Positions 21,483-32,300 of a stretch of DNA of 60,000 bases are shown here, piece by piece. The number at the start of each line of letters is the position of its first letter. Positions within the stretch are counted from its first letter, which is position 1. The DNA comes from Cristatella mucedo (Eukaryota; Bryozoa; Phylactolaemata; Cristatellidae). The notes beneath the pieces are model-generated. The model saw nothing but the letters and a program-made list of their open reading frames with translations. It was not told the origin of the DNA and ran no database searches. The stretch spans positions 188,001 through 248,000 of the forward strand of contig WPIO01000044.1 in the NCBI GenBank assembly GCA_009760855.2, in the 5' to 3' direction. Position numbers and translations under genes: made by a program.

Positions 21483-21612
21483 TGACCCAGTGGCTAAGGT
21501 GCTCGCCTCGACAAACGTCTGGCCGAGGTCGTGGGCTCGAGCCCCGTGGCATACGTGAAGCTCCGGAATGGAGATTAAGTTCTCTTAGGGCGCTATACAA
21601 ACGAACTTGATT
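21483..21612 (+). mobile_element. S1 SINE copy, best preserved
   Basis: Contains AGTGGCTAAGGTGCTCGCC (A-box-like), GTGGGCTCGAGCCCCGTGG (B-box-like) and the tail GAGATTAAGTTCTCTTAGGG. That tail closely matches the LINE A 3' end, GAGATTGAGTTCTCTGAGGG. Confidence 0.82.
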
Positions 21613-21627
21613 TATTTATTTATTCTA

Positions 21628-21797
21628 GCTGCTTAAACAGCCTCTTTTTGTATAGCGACAGAAGAGCCTTGACGGCTATCACCACAGCTTGCAGTGGCGA
21701 TAAAGGATCGCCCACCACAGGAATCGAACCCACGACTTCGGGACCGAGGTCATGCAAGCAACCGCCTTAGCTAGTGTGCCATCACGGCTCACCGTAA
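21628..21797 (-). mobile_element. S2 SINE copy, complete
   Basis: GCTTAAACAGCCTC, GAGCCTTGACGGCTATCACC, TGGCGATAAAGGATCG and GGAATCGAACCCACGACTTC are followed by an A-box-like TAGCTAGTGTGCCA. On the minus strand GGTTCGATTCC is a perfect tRNA B box. It lies head to tail with an S1 copy. Confidence 0.8.
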
Positions 21798-22274
21798 CTC
21801 TATCAGCGGGTGCACTTACACCAAGCGGGCAGTCGTGCAGCGACCAGACGGAACATCGGCCTGTGCGGCTAACCAAATGATCGAAATTATGCATTATCAG
21901 AGTCGAGTGCATATTCGGATAGAGGATTGAGTTGAATAATTGTGAGGGGCACACATAGATACACTCGTGGCCAGGTGGCAAGTGGCGATGAGTGCTGAGA
22001 ACTTGCTAGTGGGCTTTGGTACTTGTTACATTTACGGCAAAAAAGCTGTGTGAAAACAAGCAGCAGTGTAAATAGTTTGAAAAGCAAAAATTGATGACAG
22101 CAGCTTTCTTACTAGCTCAAAAGAAAAAACAAATGCTTGCTGACCCTATCAGTCACTTTCAGCTCTGTGGGAGCGGAAGCAATTTGGGCTTGCTCAGATA
22201 AGAACACCAAAACCAAGCTAAGAACACCAAAGCCATGGGTTTGTTACATCCCATCTATACTTATATAACTCACT

Positions 22275-22640
22275 ACTCACAGGTCTTCTTGCCTCTCCAA
22301 CAAAAAGCTTACGCTTAGTACAAAAACCCTTCAGCTAGGCTTGTCTGCCGTGTGCCTCACAAATGTCACATAAAACCGCTTCTCGCCGACCTGCAATAGC
22401 TCCCCTTCAAGCAGCACATCGACTTCGGGACTCTATCCCTTCACTTGCAGGTCTCTCCTTTAACCCGATCCAGAAAACTATCCAAAATACTTCCTCCTTA
22501 GGCTTTGCACCGTACCACAGCTCTTCTGACTCAAGTAGTTTAGCTGTGCATCCAATCAACCTCCAAAAAAACACCCATACCTTAAGTTTGTGTGCTCTTA
22601 AAACCTGGAACACATTCTGACAGCCATCCCCACATTCCAT
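22275..22640 (+). mobile_element. LINE A RT C-terminal fragment, decayed
   Basis: AGGCTTGTCTGCCGTGTGC, CTTCTCGCCGACCTGCA and AAAACCTGGAACACATTCTG align in order with the LINE A ORF2 C-terminus, with many indels. Confidence 0.6.
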
Positions 22641-22740
22641 AAGCAAAAACCCCATCCCATTAGCAAAAACCCCATGTTCCTCATAACATTTGCCCTGACT
22701 GAGTGAATTCTCTTTGTGTGCACACGTGCTGAAAGTGCTC

Positions 22741-22842
22741 ATAATAATAATAATAATAATAATTCACTTGATAAAGCGCCCTCAGAGAACTTAATCTCTC
22801 TCTAGGCGCTTTGCATTTGCTGTAAAGTGAAATGCAATTGAG
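22741..22842 (-). mobile_element. LINE A 3' end, about 100 bp
   Basis: An AAT repeat followed by CACTTGATAAAGCGCCCTCA and the conserved GCTTTGCATTTGCTGTAAAG: a very short, 5'-truncated insertion on the minus strand. Confidence 0.85.
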
Positions 22843-23458
22843 CTTCTTTGTTGGGAATTCACCGCAACAAACCAGGCACGCTCAGCTGGCATTGCATCGT
22901 TCACGTTTGCTCTGGCTCACAGTGGCTGCCACCGGCCACCGCCGCTGCCACGTGAACCCTATGCACGTGACTCATTCGTACCCCCCCACCCCATCCCCCT
23001 TCTGCTCAAGGCACTACGGGCGACCACTGAGGCCTACGCGTTGCAGCAAAGCCCAACGACACTGGTCGGGATGAGAAGCTGAGCCCAAATGCACTCAATT
23101 GGACATACACCAAACGCACGAACGTGTACTCACTCTTTCGAACGAGTGTGCACACGAATGCCTGTAACCTAATCTCACGCTGCAGGAACGTTCGTCAGGG
23201 TGGCGGCAGCGCATCAGCAATCGCATCGCTCAGCACCAGTGTAAGCAGAGAGGAAAAGTGGGTGGGACGGTTGGCGAAAGCAGGAGAAGCAACTTCCGAA
23301 GTGGCAGGAACTGCAGCGACACCTAGTGTGCTCACCGACGTTTGCACTGCCATCGGGTTTAACGGCTTTTTACAGACTTTTCCCCAGCCCGCCTTTACAT
23401 GCCAGCGACGCGCTTGCCGAGCAGCCCATGCCAGACCGGACATGAAGTGGCCAAAGCA

Positions 23459-23460
<2 letters not shown>

Positions 23461-23528
<68 letters not shown>

Positions 23529-23578
23529 AGAGAGACAGACAGACAGAAAGAGAGACAGACAGACAGACAGACAGAGAG
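23461..23578. repeat. GA then GACA microsatellite
   Basis: About 32 GA units followed by GACA tetranucleotide repeats. Confidence 0.95.
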
Positions 23579-24056
23579 TGGGCTCATGCTATCAATAACC
23601 AATTTACATTCTTCCTTTTTAGCATACATAAGTAAAGTGTCTAGTAAGACATTTAGTTCTCTTATTGTGTTATGTACATATTTGTTTTATGGCTAGCATC
23701 GCTATCAGATTTGTGCGCCCTACTTGTTTTTTTACAACCGTGGCCCGTTCTTCCATTGACCCATCTAATTGCACCTTGATCCACACCATCATTTATCCAC
23801 TGGCTTCTGTGCCACGGGTGCTTGGGCGGTCAGCACAAGCAGTCGCCTCCAACAAACATCCCATTTGCAGGTGCAAATACCAGCATAATATCAGCATATG
23901 AGCCCGATGGTGGTAATGGTGGTTACCATGGTAACCTGGGTGCACGAGGACTAACTACCTGAATATTGGTCCGAGTTATGTGTAAATAGGCTAAAAGTGT
24001 CAGGCTCGTCGAGTTCTGTTAGTTGTCAGCAGAAAGCGATTTCAAAAACGATGATT

Positions 24057-24062
24057 TTTATT
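24057..24062 (-). terminator. Poly(A) signal AATAAA
   Basis: AATAAA on the minus strand, 67 nt beyond the stop of the PIP-box frame (24129-24131). This supports that frame as a real transcript end. Confidence 0.5.
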
Positions 24063-24128
24063 GCGAAAGTGTGCATTGGCTGACCAGATCCAGGGCAAGG
24101 ATCCGGGGCTCGATCACGAAAATTGAGC

Positions 24129-24578
24129 CTATTTTTTCGAGAAATAGCTCAAGATTGATGGCTGATTTGGGACAACCGCTGGTGCCTTTTTCGGGCGCTC
24201 CACAGAGCGTATCTGCATGCCCGGTGCATCCGTCTGCGCCGATTCTCTTTTTTCTGCTACGACTCTGCACCATATCGGATGCCGCCGCCAACGGGGCACC
24301 AATTTTGTCAGGATCTTCGTCTTCACTATCAGCGATACTACCCAGGAGAGCACTGGCGCCGCAATTCCGGACCTCCTGCATAAACTTTTCAGACCAGCAG
24401 GTGGCAATGAAGTCCCCGAGAAATGTTTTTAAGAACTTGCACACCGGTTCCTTTGCGTTGTTAAGAACATCATCGCTAACATCTTTTATGTCGCCACTAT
24501 AGCCAGCCATAACACGAATCCTTTCATTAAGCACATAGTTCTTCAGATTGCTTCGACATGATTCTAACAGTGCTGATC
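24129..24578 (-). CDS. Uncharacterised protein, 3' exon, C-terminal PIP-box-like motif; one-base frameshift
   Basis: I do not recognise this gene. After a possible GATTCAG acceptor at 24579-24585 one frame runs without stops through NLKNYVLNERIRVMAGYS and an acidic SIADSEDEDPD segment to SRSRKK. At an A6 run (24248-24253) a shift of one base moves into a frame ending ERPKKAPAVVP and QPSILSYFSKK, then a stop at 24129-24131. QxxIxxYF followed by basic residues is a canonical PCNA-interacting motif, usually at a protein terminus. A poly(A) signal follows after 67 nt. Without the shift the first frame continues to 24058 with no such features. An in-frame ATG at 24510 could make it a small single-exon gene of about 125 residues. 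The shift may be a sequencing error, or the locus may be a pseudogene. The product could be a small replication or repair factor (inference). Confidence 0.45.
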
Positions 24579-24599
24579 CTGAATCAGGTCAACGGAGTT

Positions 24600-25705
24600 T
24601 TCGACTTCGAAAAACTATATTTTTTTAAATAGCTATCCGCAAAATAAATAATTGCGAAGCTACTTGCAGAAATTCGGTAACCCGGGTTACCGTCATAGTG
24701 CTCATATTATCATTCTTAAATTTCACCAGCTACCGAGAGGTAGGTGAAGGTCAAACTGCCCAGCTACTAATAACGAGTGACCAGGTTCACGAAATGGTCA
24801 AGTCTATCACGACCTATGAGCTCTGCATTTCCAACCTATAAATAGGCCGGGCAATTTTTCGATACGGTGCCACGATGGATCTGGACCAATGTATGCCTAA
24901 GCATGTGCCATCAGTGAATGGTCGGTGAGGTAGCAACACTAAGCGACCAGAAGCAACATGCCTAGCAGGCATTACGGGCTTGGGAATACATTTGAAATTT
25001 GCATCAAATTGAAGCAGCACAACATTGGCAAACTAGGCCTCCTACAAAACAATTTGATTGCCTCGCATTGCTAGTCTGCACAATGCCAACCAGATGCCAA
25101 GCACAGAAACAGAATATATTTGATAAATTTTTCAAAGCATAATGCCGATTTGGTTGCACCTGCAATATGTGTTCAAATCATTACAGCAGTCTTAAGTGAC
25201 TCGGTAGGCAGCACAGACTGCAGTTTACCTGCAGTCAAGTCTTGACCGAAACGAAAAGCACTAGACACTACACACGATGGTAATAAATGTGGTCCACACA
25301 AAAGGTCTGGAGGATCGCCTAATGCAACCATTTGTAAGTTTGATAATAAATATGATCCAAAAACGGAAATGGGTGTGGCTGACACCAGTACGCCAGCCGA
25401 TTAGAAAAACGGCCACTGATGTGTGCAGCAAGAAGAGCATGTATCACATCACAGAGACAATAGATTGGTCGCATCGACTCGCATCAACAATAACGCCTGA
25501 AATGCAGGCAGACTACAATTGTCAGCCGTTTACTCTGTGCATCCTGATGTGCGGGTTTCAGCCGCAGCACGGCCTTACAACTAGGAGGCGACCTGACAAA
25601 TCAGGATTGTAGAAGCCAAAGGCAAAAGACAGCCAACGTGGTGGCGGCCGACGAAGGCAACGGAAGGTTACTGGACCGAAAGCACCCCAGCGTGGGTAAC
25701 CTTCT
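24600..25705. other. Interval between the PIP-box candidate and SCAP
   Basis: Includes the SCAP 3' UTR (minus strand) and probably upstream sequence of the PIP-box candidate. The short frames here have no recognisable content. No clear AATAAA for SCAP was found. Confidence 0.4.
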
Positions 25706-26397
25706 TCAGTCTAGCTTCTCCCGTACCTTTGGAAAATTCAAAACGAGCACCTTGCTCCCGCACCCGCAGAGGATCGTCTGCTTGCTGACGACATGCAGGT
25801 GATTCAAATGCTCCGCAGACGGCGGCAAAGCAATAGAATGCACAATGTCGCCACTAGCCGCGTCCCACATGTGCAGCCGCATGTCGTCTGCGGCAGCCGC
25901 GACGAGCAAGCGATGCGTCAGGAAAGCAAGGCTCACGTGCGACGAGCCGCCACCTGCAGCTGCGATGCGATGCTGCAGAACGTCGGTCGCCTTGTTCCAG
26001 ACGTAGATGAAACCGTCGCTGGTGCTGGCGACGACGTACTGCAGCGCCGACACAAGCGACGCTATGCCACTGTCGCACTCGCTGGCGCCAGATCTGGACA
26101 CGCTCCAGCTGTGCAGGCTCCGGCCGTCGAGCAGGTCCCAGGCGAAGACGCCACCGACGCAATTGCCGCTGACCGCCAGATGAGGCACGGCCGTCGCGTC
26201 GACGTGCAGGGCACTGACGATTGCCACCGACACGGCGGCGCGGGCTGGCGCTTGGTATCGCCCCCGCTGCTGCTGCTCGGCAGCACCGGGTTGCGCATGG
26301 CCACGGAGAGCACGCAGCAGGCAGGCATCGTCCAGCGAATAGACCTTTAGCACCGACGCATCCTGGCCTCCGCCGCCGGCTGTGATCACTCGACCAC
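25706..26397 (-). CDS. SCAP: SCAP exon 3: C-terminal WD40 repeats and stop
   Basis: The acceptor TTCACGTTTGTAG has a good pyrimidine tract and the required phase 1. It was preferred over upstream AGs because it yields EVGGGRVITAGGGGQD in register with the family. It continues with VLKVYSLDDACLLRALRGH, IYVWNKATDV, LHMWDAASGDIVHSI and the terminal FPKVREKLD followed by TGA at 25706-25708. Confidence 0.94.
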
Positions 26398-29300
26398 CTA
26401 CAAACGTGAACGAGGAGGGCCAGGGTGCCGACGACGTGCTGGTGCGCTCGGCGGCATGCCCCTGGTAAAAATGGCATCGCTGTAAGCTCAATCCAAGAGT
26501 TCGATAATAAAAAAAAAGCCGCTGAGAAGCTGGAATGTGTTTATTTTGAGGTTATGACACTGTCGTTGGATTATGGGCTGCTGCAATTTATGAGAGTGGT
26601 AAATAAGTAACGGGCGGCAAAGGCCCTGGGGAGTCAGTTCGATGATGCCGGGCAGGCAGTCGCGTGCTGGCGTCTGTGTGAATAAACGTCTTTGAGCCCG
26701 CTTTAGTGTTCTGTGTGGTATCGAGTACTGCCGCTTGGAGAATGTTAAACTATAAGCTATTTCGGCAGAAGCGGCAGAGTAACCTACACCAGGAGATGAT
26801 GCTGGAATACTACTACGTCGGGGACGACTTTGCAAGCTGGCTGCTCGACTCGAGGGGAAGGCTCAATGAAAAAGGTGTCGATCCAGCTTTGAGGCACATG
26901 TACGTATTGTGTTCCAGGCAGGCGGTGCATAAAAGTTCGCTGTGACCCTTGCTGACTCGGTGCAAGACTTGTGAAGGTGTTTTCAAGCCCTGAAGGTGAG
27001 GAGAGGCTTCGGTGGTCGGACTTGCAGAGTGCCAGAAAAGGCGATAGCGCAGAAGCGGCTGGAGGTAGAGGCCGGTAAAGCACGACAGCTTCGCTCGGAT
27101 TTGGTAAACGCTCGTCGGACTGAGGAGGCCGACAAGAGCGACCAGAAGCGGCAGCAGAAATCGCCAACGGCATGCCGAGCGACGAGGTCAAAGCCAGCAG
27201 AAACGCCGGTGGAGCCTGAAGAGGCGGCGGCCGAGCCCGCAGGGGCGGCGTTAACGAGCGAGGTGGAGGCATAGGGCGGAGAGACGGCAGCGTCCGACAG
27301 AGACATGGCTGTGTCTGCCAGAGAGATGGCTGTCTGCTAGAGAGATGGCTGCGTCTGCCACAGAGGAGGCTGTGTAAGCCAGAGAGGAAGCTCTGTCTGC
27401 TAGAGATGGCGGCGGCTGGGAAAGCACTAATAGAGAGCGGGACAGCGCCGGTGGCCAGCGAGTCGGTGCTAATGGTCTCGCAGGCGACGGCAGCATGGAG
27501 CAAAGCGTTAGCGTCGGCGATAGTGCGTGAAGCGCCGCTAAGGAGGCGGGCGAGACGCTCGCCGAGAAGGCGCACGAAATGCTTGCCGAGCAGTCGGAGG
27601 CAAAGACCGAGGAGTGGCAGCAGCAGCAGATGGTGTCGCACTTTGTGGTCGCCTCGGTTTCCGAACTGCTGGTGGTGGTGGAGATGGGCGAGGGGCCAGC
27701 AGCAGACGTGAGCTAGACGCCCGTCGAGGATGCGCGACAGGTGTACGCAAAGAGACCGAAGGCAATGGAGCAGGAGCGGCCGACGGAGCGGCTAAAGGCA
27801 GTCGTACAGGAGCCGAGCGAGGCTCGAGGCATCAGCCTCACGGGCGACGCAAGAGGTGACACTGGTTGCAGTCCAGAAGACAGCGGCCGAAGTTAGGGCA
27901 AATGCCCGAAGCCCCGTGTGGTGGCAGAGACTGGTCCCGCATTGGAGACTAGCGGCGCGGTGGAAAGCTGTATGGCTCGGTGACTCGGCAAAGCTTGTGC
28001 CATACATAGCTGGCAAGTTAGCAAAGGCCGTGCTTTCACTTGCCTCCTCCGACCGGCCGTTACCTCGCCTCGTGCTAGATGAGAAGGTAGTTAAGGATGG
28101 CATGCATTTTCATTTCACTGTTGCAATGTTATGTTTTATCGTTGCCCCGTTTAACCTTGAGATCAAGGGGGATGTGGTTATTTTGAGATTACGACACTGT
28201 CGTTCGGATTATGAGCTGTTGCAATTTATGAGTGGTATAAAAGTAACGGGCGGCAAAGGCCCTGGGGAGTCAGTTCGAGGACGGCAGTCGGGACAGTACT
28301 GGCATCTGTGTGAATAAACGTCTTTGAGCCCACCTCAGTGTTCTGTGTGGTATCGCGTACCTGCCGCTTGGAGAATGTCAAACTACACGGAACAAGGAGG
28401 AAACAGGCAGCAGAGCGAGATGTAAAAGGCCAACACTGCACAGGCTTTTCACTACGCTCACCCGGAGCAGGGTGCATGCGCCCAGGATGTATGCGCCCAG
28501 GAATCCGGCCACACAACAGTGTTTTCTACCCATTGTTCATCGAAGTCGCATGGGGTGCAGCTGCCGCTTCACCAGCAGCCGTTTGAGAAGGTCGTGGTTA
28601 CGTCCCAAGCAAAAGCAATTGTTACTGAAACTCCCCTATGTTTGCTATGCCCAACAATAGCATGTGCGCATACGCAAGCGCAAACACACAGTCCCGCAGG
28701 CACATGCGGGCGGCGCTCTGTCAACGAAAAAATTTGTTCTTATCAACGGAGCCCTGCAATCATAAGTACACTCCGAACGGCGAGCCTTGAAAGGATTTGG
28801 TTGCTAACACGTTCTGTCCATAGCAGTGGGGCATGAACACATGCAGCAACCCGAGCACCGGCTGACTAAAGGAGCAGGTGCACGAGAGCGAGCCCCTACG
28901 TCAGCATCAGGAAAACAATCAGAAAAAAGGCACGCAAGCATGCATGGAGCAGAACGTCGGAGGAAACTCGGCCATCTCGAAATAAAGAGTGTTGCCAAGA
29001 GAACGGCTTTAGCATGCTGGCACTGCCGAAAGCCGAGAGTCGCCAGTCTGCTCACTAAGGCAAGCCGAGCTATCGTCAGCCAGCTCGTTCAAGGCTGTGA
29101 TCTCGAGGCCAAGCCAGCAGGCAGCGGCCGGCATCATGTCTAGGCCTGGCGAAGAGGTGGCTGGTCAGCTGGAGGGCCTCGAGCAAATAGCTCTGTTCTG
29201 GCTGGTCAGAAACACTGACTCTGCTGTCTGGCAACCCTATGAAAGGGCACGTCAGGCTACCACGTAAAGCAAACAGCCGGTTCTTGTTGTCAGGAGGTGG

Positions 29301-32300
29301 CCAACGTGGACAGCCCTAGCAAGCAAGCAAGAACCATATCCTATCGTCTAAACAAACAGCAGCTCAACCTCGCCTCGCCGGCCGGTATCGTCCGAAGCAG
29401 CTTTGCAGTAGATGTCTGTGGGTCAGGACAGGGGGATCGAATTCGCGATCTCCTTGTCCATGCTGGAAAGCTGGAACGCTTCGGGGGAGGGGAGGCCAGT
29501 TCATGCACAGGCTGCTAAGTTCAGGGCCGCGTGGTTTGCTGCCACGCGATGATGACACCAGGAACACAGCAACAAAAGAGCGCATAGCCGGTAGGCATCG
29601 AGAGAGAACAATGCTACGCTGTCAAAGTCGCAGAGCTGGTCACGTCCGTGTGCAGGGCGCTAACAGCCGAGGGAGGGGCCTGACACTCTGGTCGACGACA
29701 CTGCAGGGATGGACACTGGTAGGCACTCACCGCCGACTTCGAGAAAATGAACGGCGCCCTGATGAGCTTTGATCGAGCGCACGAGCGTGCAGCGAACGTC
29801 CTCGTCCGACCACGCACCGGCGCTGCTCCTTGAACCGCAGCCGCCGCGCACCGCCGCTGCTGCCGCGGCCATCAGCGGCGGGTAGGGCAAAGTCAAGCGG
29901 CGATCGGCGACCTCGTGAGCGATCTCCACGAACTCTAGCGTGCCGTCAGCACGACCGACCAGCAGTCTGCAACCGATTACACACCAGTGAGCAGCTCCAC
30001 GCCAGGACCAGAGTGAGTCGGGCCAATTCCACACGCACACTGGCTGGATGGCGGCGAGCGGCTCCCCATCCGATGGCAGAAGCCAGTGCCAAACGGTGCT
30101 CAGCAGGACGCACAAAAAGCCAGCGGGCGACGTGCCAAAGGCTGTGCCCTACGCTTGCAACACGTGCACAGACAGCTGGCTTGCAGGCGGTCGACGGCGC
30201 AGGTGTTCGGCAGCTGAGCTGAGCAGCTGTTTTGCCCGGCTTGGGATGCAGTTTCCCGGCAACGCTTTTAAATGCCGAATCGTTTTTCACAGCTGCGTGC
30301 CACTCGTCGGCGGCTACGAGTCGGCAAATCCATTTTGCTGGACGACCGGAACCAACTAACAACGATCGGCAACGACGAGGCCGAGAGCGCCGATGATGTA
30401 CACATGGGGAGAGACTAAGCACACGTGACATGTGGGGGAGAAAAAGCACAGGTCACATAAGGGGAGACTAAGCACGCGTGAGCATATGCACTTCGAGCCT
30501 GCTATACGGCTAGACACTATTTGCAGCACCCTACCACTGCTTCCCAATGTCAATCGACATTGCAACAAAAGTGAAAGCCGACACGATGGGAAGGGAGGGT
30601 GGGGAAGCCCAGACGATAATCAGCAGCAGGCAAGCCCAACTCCTCCAGCAGTGCGGTAGATGACTACAGTTAGAAAGGAATGTCTGGGCTTCCACGCCTG
30701 CGCACCTACTCTGGAGAGCTCGTCAGACTCCCAGCTCCTGCTTATACCGGAAGCAGTGGAAGCATACGAGAGTGCTCTCGCATGACCTTGCCTAGTGGTT
30801 AATTGCAGGGATTCGAATCTTCGTGGTCGAGATTGGCTCGCTATACTCAATAAGGATCAAGTCAAACTGGTCAGCTGTGCATCAACTTGACAGCACTTGA
30901 CTTTTCGAACGTTGTTTCCGAGCTCTTCAAGCCCGGTCTTGGGGGAAGCTTGAGGGCGCAGAAGCTATGCTCGATCTGTCGATTCTGCAATTTAGGCTTG
31001 CAGATGTGCTGAATGATGCTTGATGATCAATGGTGCAACGATGCTTACTTTGACGCTTCGAGCAATGTACCGACTAGACTTTGTACATCTGCCCATACCG
31101 GTCGTCATCACTCGCCAAAATGACAAAGTTTAACTACACAATGCGCATGCTGCAGTAGGGAACTTCTATGCCAGAAATATCGTAAGGACCTTGACCCTTC
31201 GGAGGGATCTCCCCCAATGGCTACCAATAGTGACATAGAACAGAAATTGGTCCCAGTCACCACCTTCCAACAAGTGGATGGATGCATCCGGCATCGAGAT
31301 CAGGAACAATTATAAAGTAGATGTCTTAAAGACGTGGAGACCTCATTCCACGAACCGTAGGAAATGGGAAGAACAGATGCACCGCTGCATCCAAACTTAT
31401 GTAAAGTACCTAGAAAGAAATGTCTGTTCACTGAGGGCACTATACAAATGTATCATTATTATTACACGAAGTATCACCTACACCTCCAGTCAAATGCCGA
31501 CTCCTGCTCTACGAAAGACTAGCCAAAAGTAGGCAACAGAAGTGACTATCACCCCTGCTAGACAGGAGCCGACCACTGACGACAATCGTACATATCCAGC
31601 AGACAGCACTTTAATTACGAGACACGATCCCCACGACTTTACCTGTCATCAACTCCAACTCGGGCAACACGGCTATGCTGTTTGGCAGAATGGTCAAGCC
31701 AGTAGACAGATTAACTTGCTAGCCTTATTAGCTTCGAAATCATGCCAACCCCTATCTTTAAGGCTAGGGGTGGAGGAATGCTGAATAGCTTGCTAGAATT
31801 CCTTACTGCTTGTAACTTATTCTCCCACTCCCTCCCCAATGCTTTTCCTTGATGTGCCTACTTGATTCTGTCAGAACGCACTCCTGACTTGGATAGTAAA
31901 GGTATTGGCAATATGGCATTCAACTTGCTTGCTAATGCTTACCGCTTGCATGCATTGCATTGTGTTGCTGCCAACAGCACTGCAATGCACAAAATTCACA
32001 AGGTCAGGACGTCTAAAGGCAAGGAGAGAAGAAGGTAGAACAGTCGCCAGCGTGGCACGAGCAGCAGCCGATAAAAAGGTGCACTCACCGACCACAATGC
32101 AAACAAAATGCCTTGTTCAAGTGTGTGTGTGCACAACACACCTGTGACAAGGACGCACACACACATGCACACATATGCACGGGCGTGTGCACACACACAT
32201 GCACACTCACACACAAACACAAACAGTCCAAGGCAAGCAACTGGCAAGTATCACTTCACGACTCCAGATACAGCTGGCATGGAAGAGTGCCAGCCATAAA

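Larger units (their letters stand above)
20320..24056. other. Intergenic interval upstream of the chitinase-like gene
   Basis: 20320-21480 is GC-rich with overlapping frames on both strands and a CAGCAGCTCTTGCTG repeat near 20690-20720. I recognise no domain, and it may include distal promoter. After that come S1 (21483), S2 (21628), a decayed LINE A (22275-22640), a LINE A tail (22741) and a GA/GACA microsatellite (23461). A 113-codon frame on the plus strand before the GA run (from 23124) has no recognisable domain. Confidence 0.5.
26536..28387 (+). mobile_element. Compact LTR retroelement (TRIM-like), non-autonomous
   Basis: Two direct repeats of about 217 bp (26536-26754 and 28173-28387) each start TGTG, share AAGTAACGGGCGGCAAAGGC and end near TGCCGCTTGGAGAATG. 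A purine tract (ATCAAGGGGGA) lies just before the right copy. Flanks TGGAA and CGGAA look like a mutated 5-bp target duplication. The internal 1.4 kb has no recognisable reverse transcriptase, integrase or protease. The order is that of a retrovirus-like element that depends on another element for movement. It is antisense to SCAP in its second intron. Confidence 0.8.
26398..29730 (-). other. SCAP intron 2
   Basis: 3.3 kb containing the LTR retroelement at 26536-28387. In 28390-29730 several overlapping frames exist on both strands but none carries a domain I recognise. Confidence 0.6.

Noticed and set aside
26784-27641. 285-codon minus-strand frame inside the LTR element
   Set aside because: Low-complexity Ala/Ser/Pro/Leu sequence antisense to the element's own direction, with no recognisable domain.
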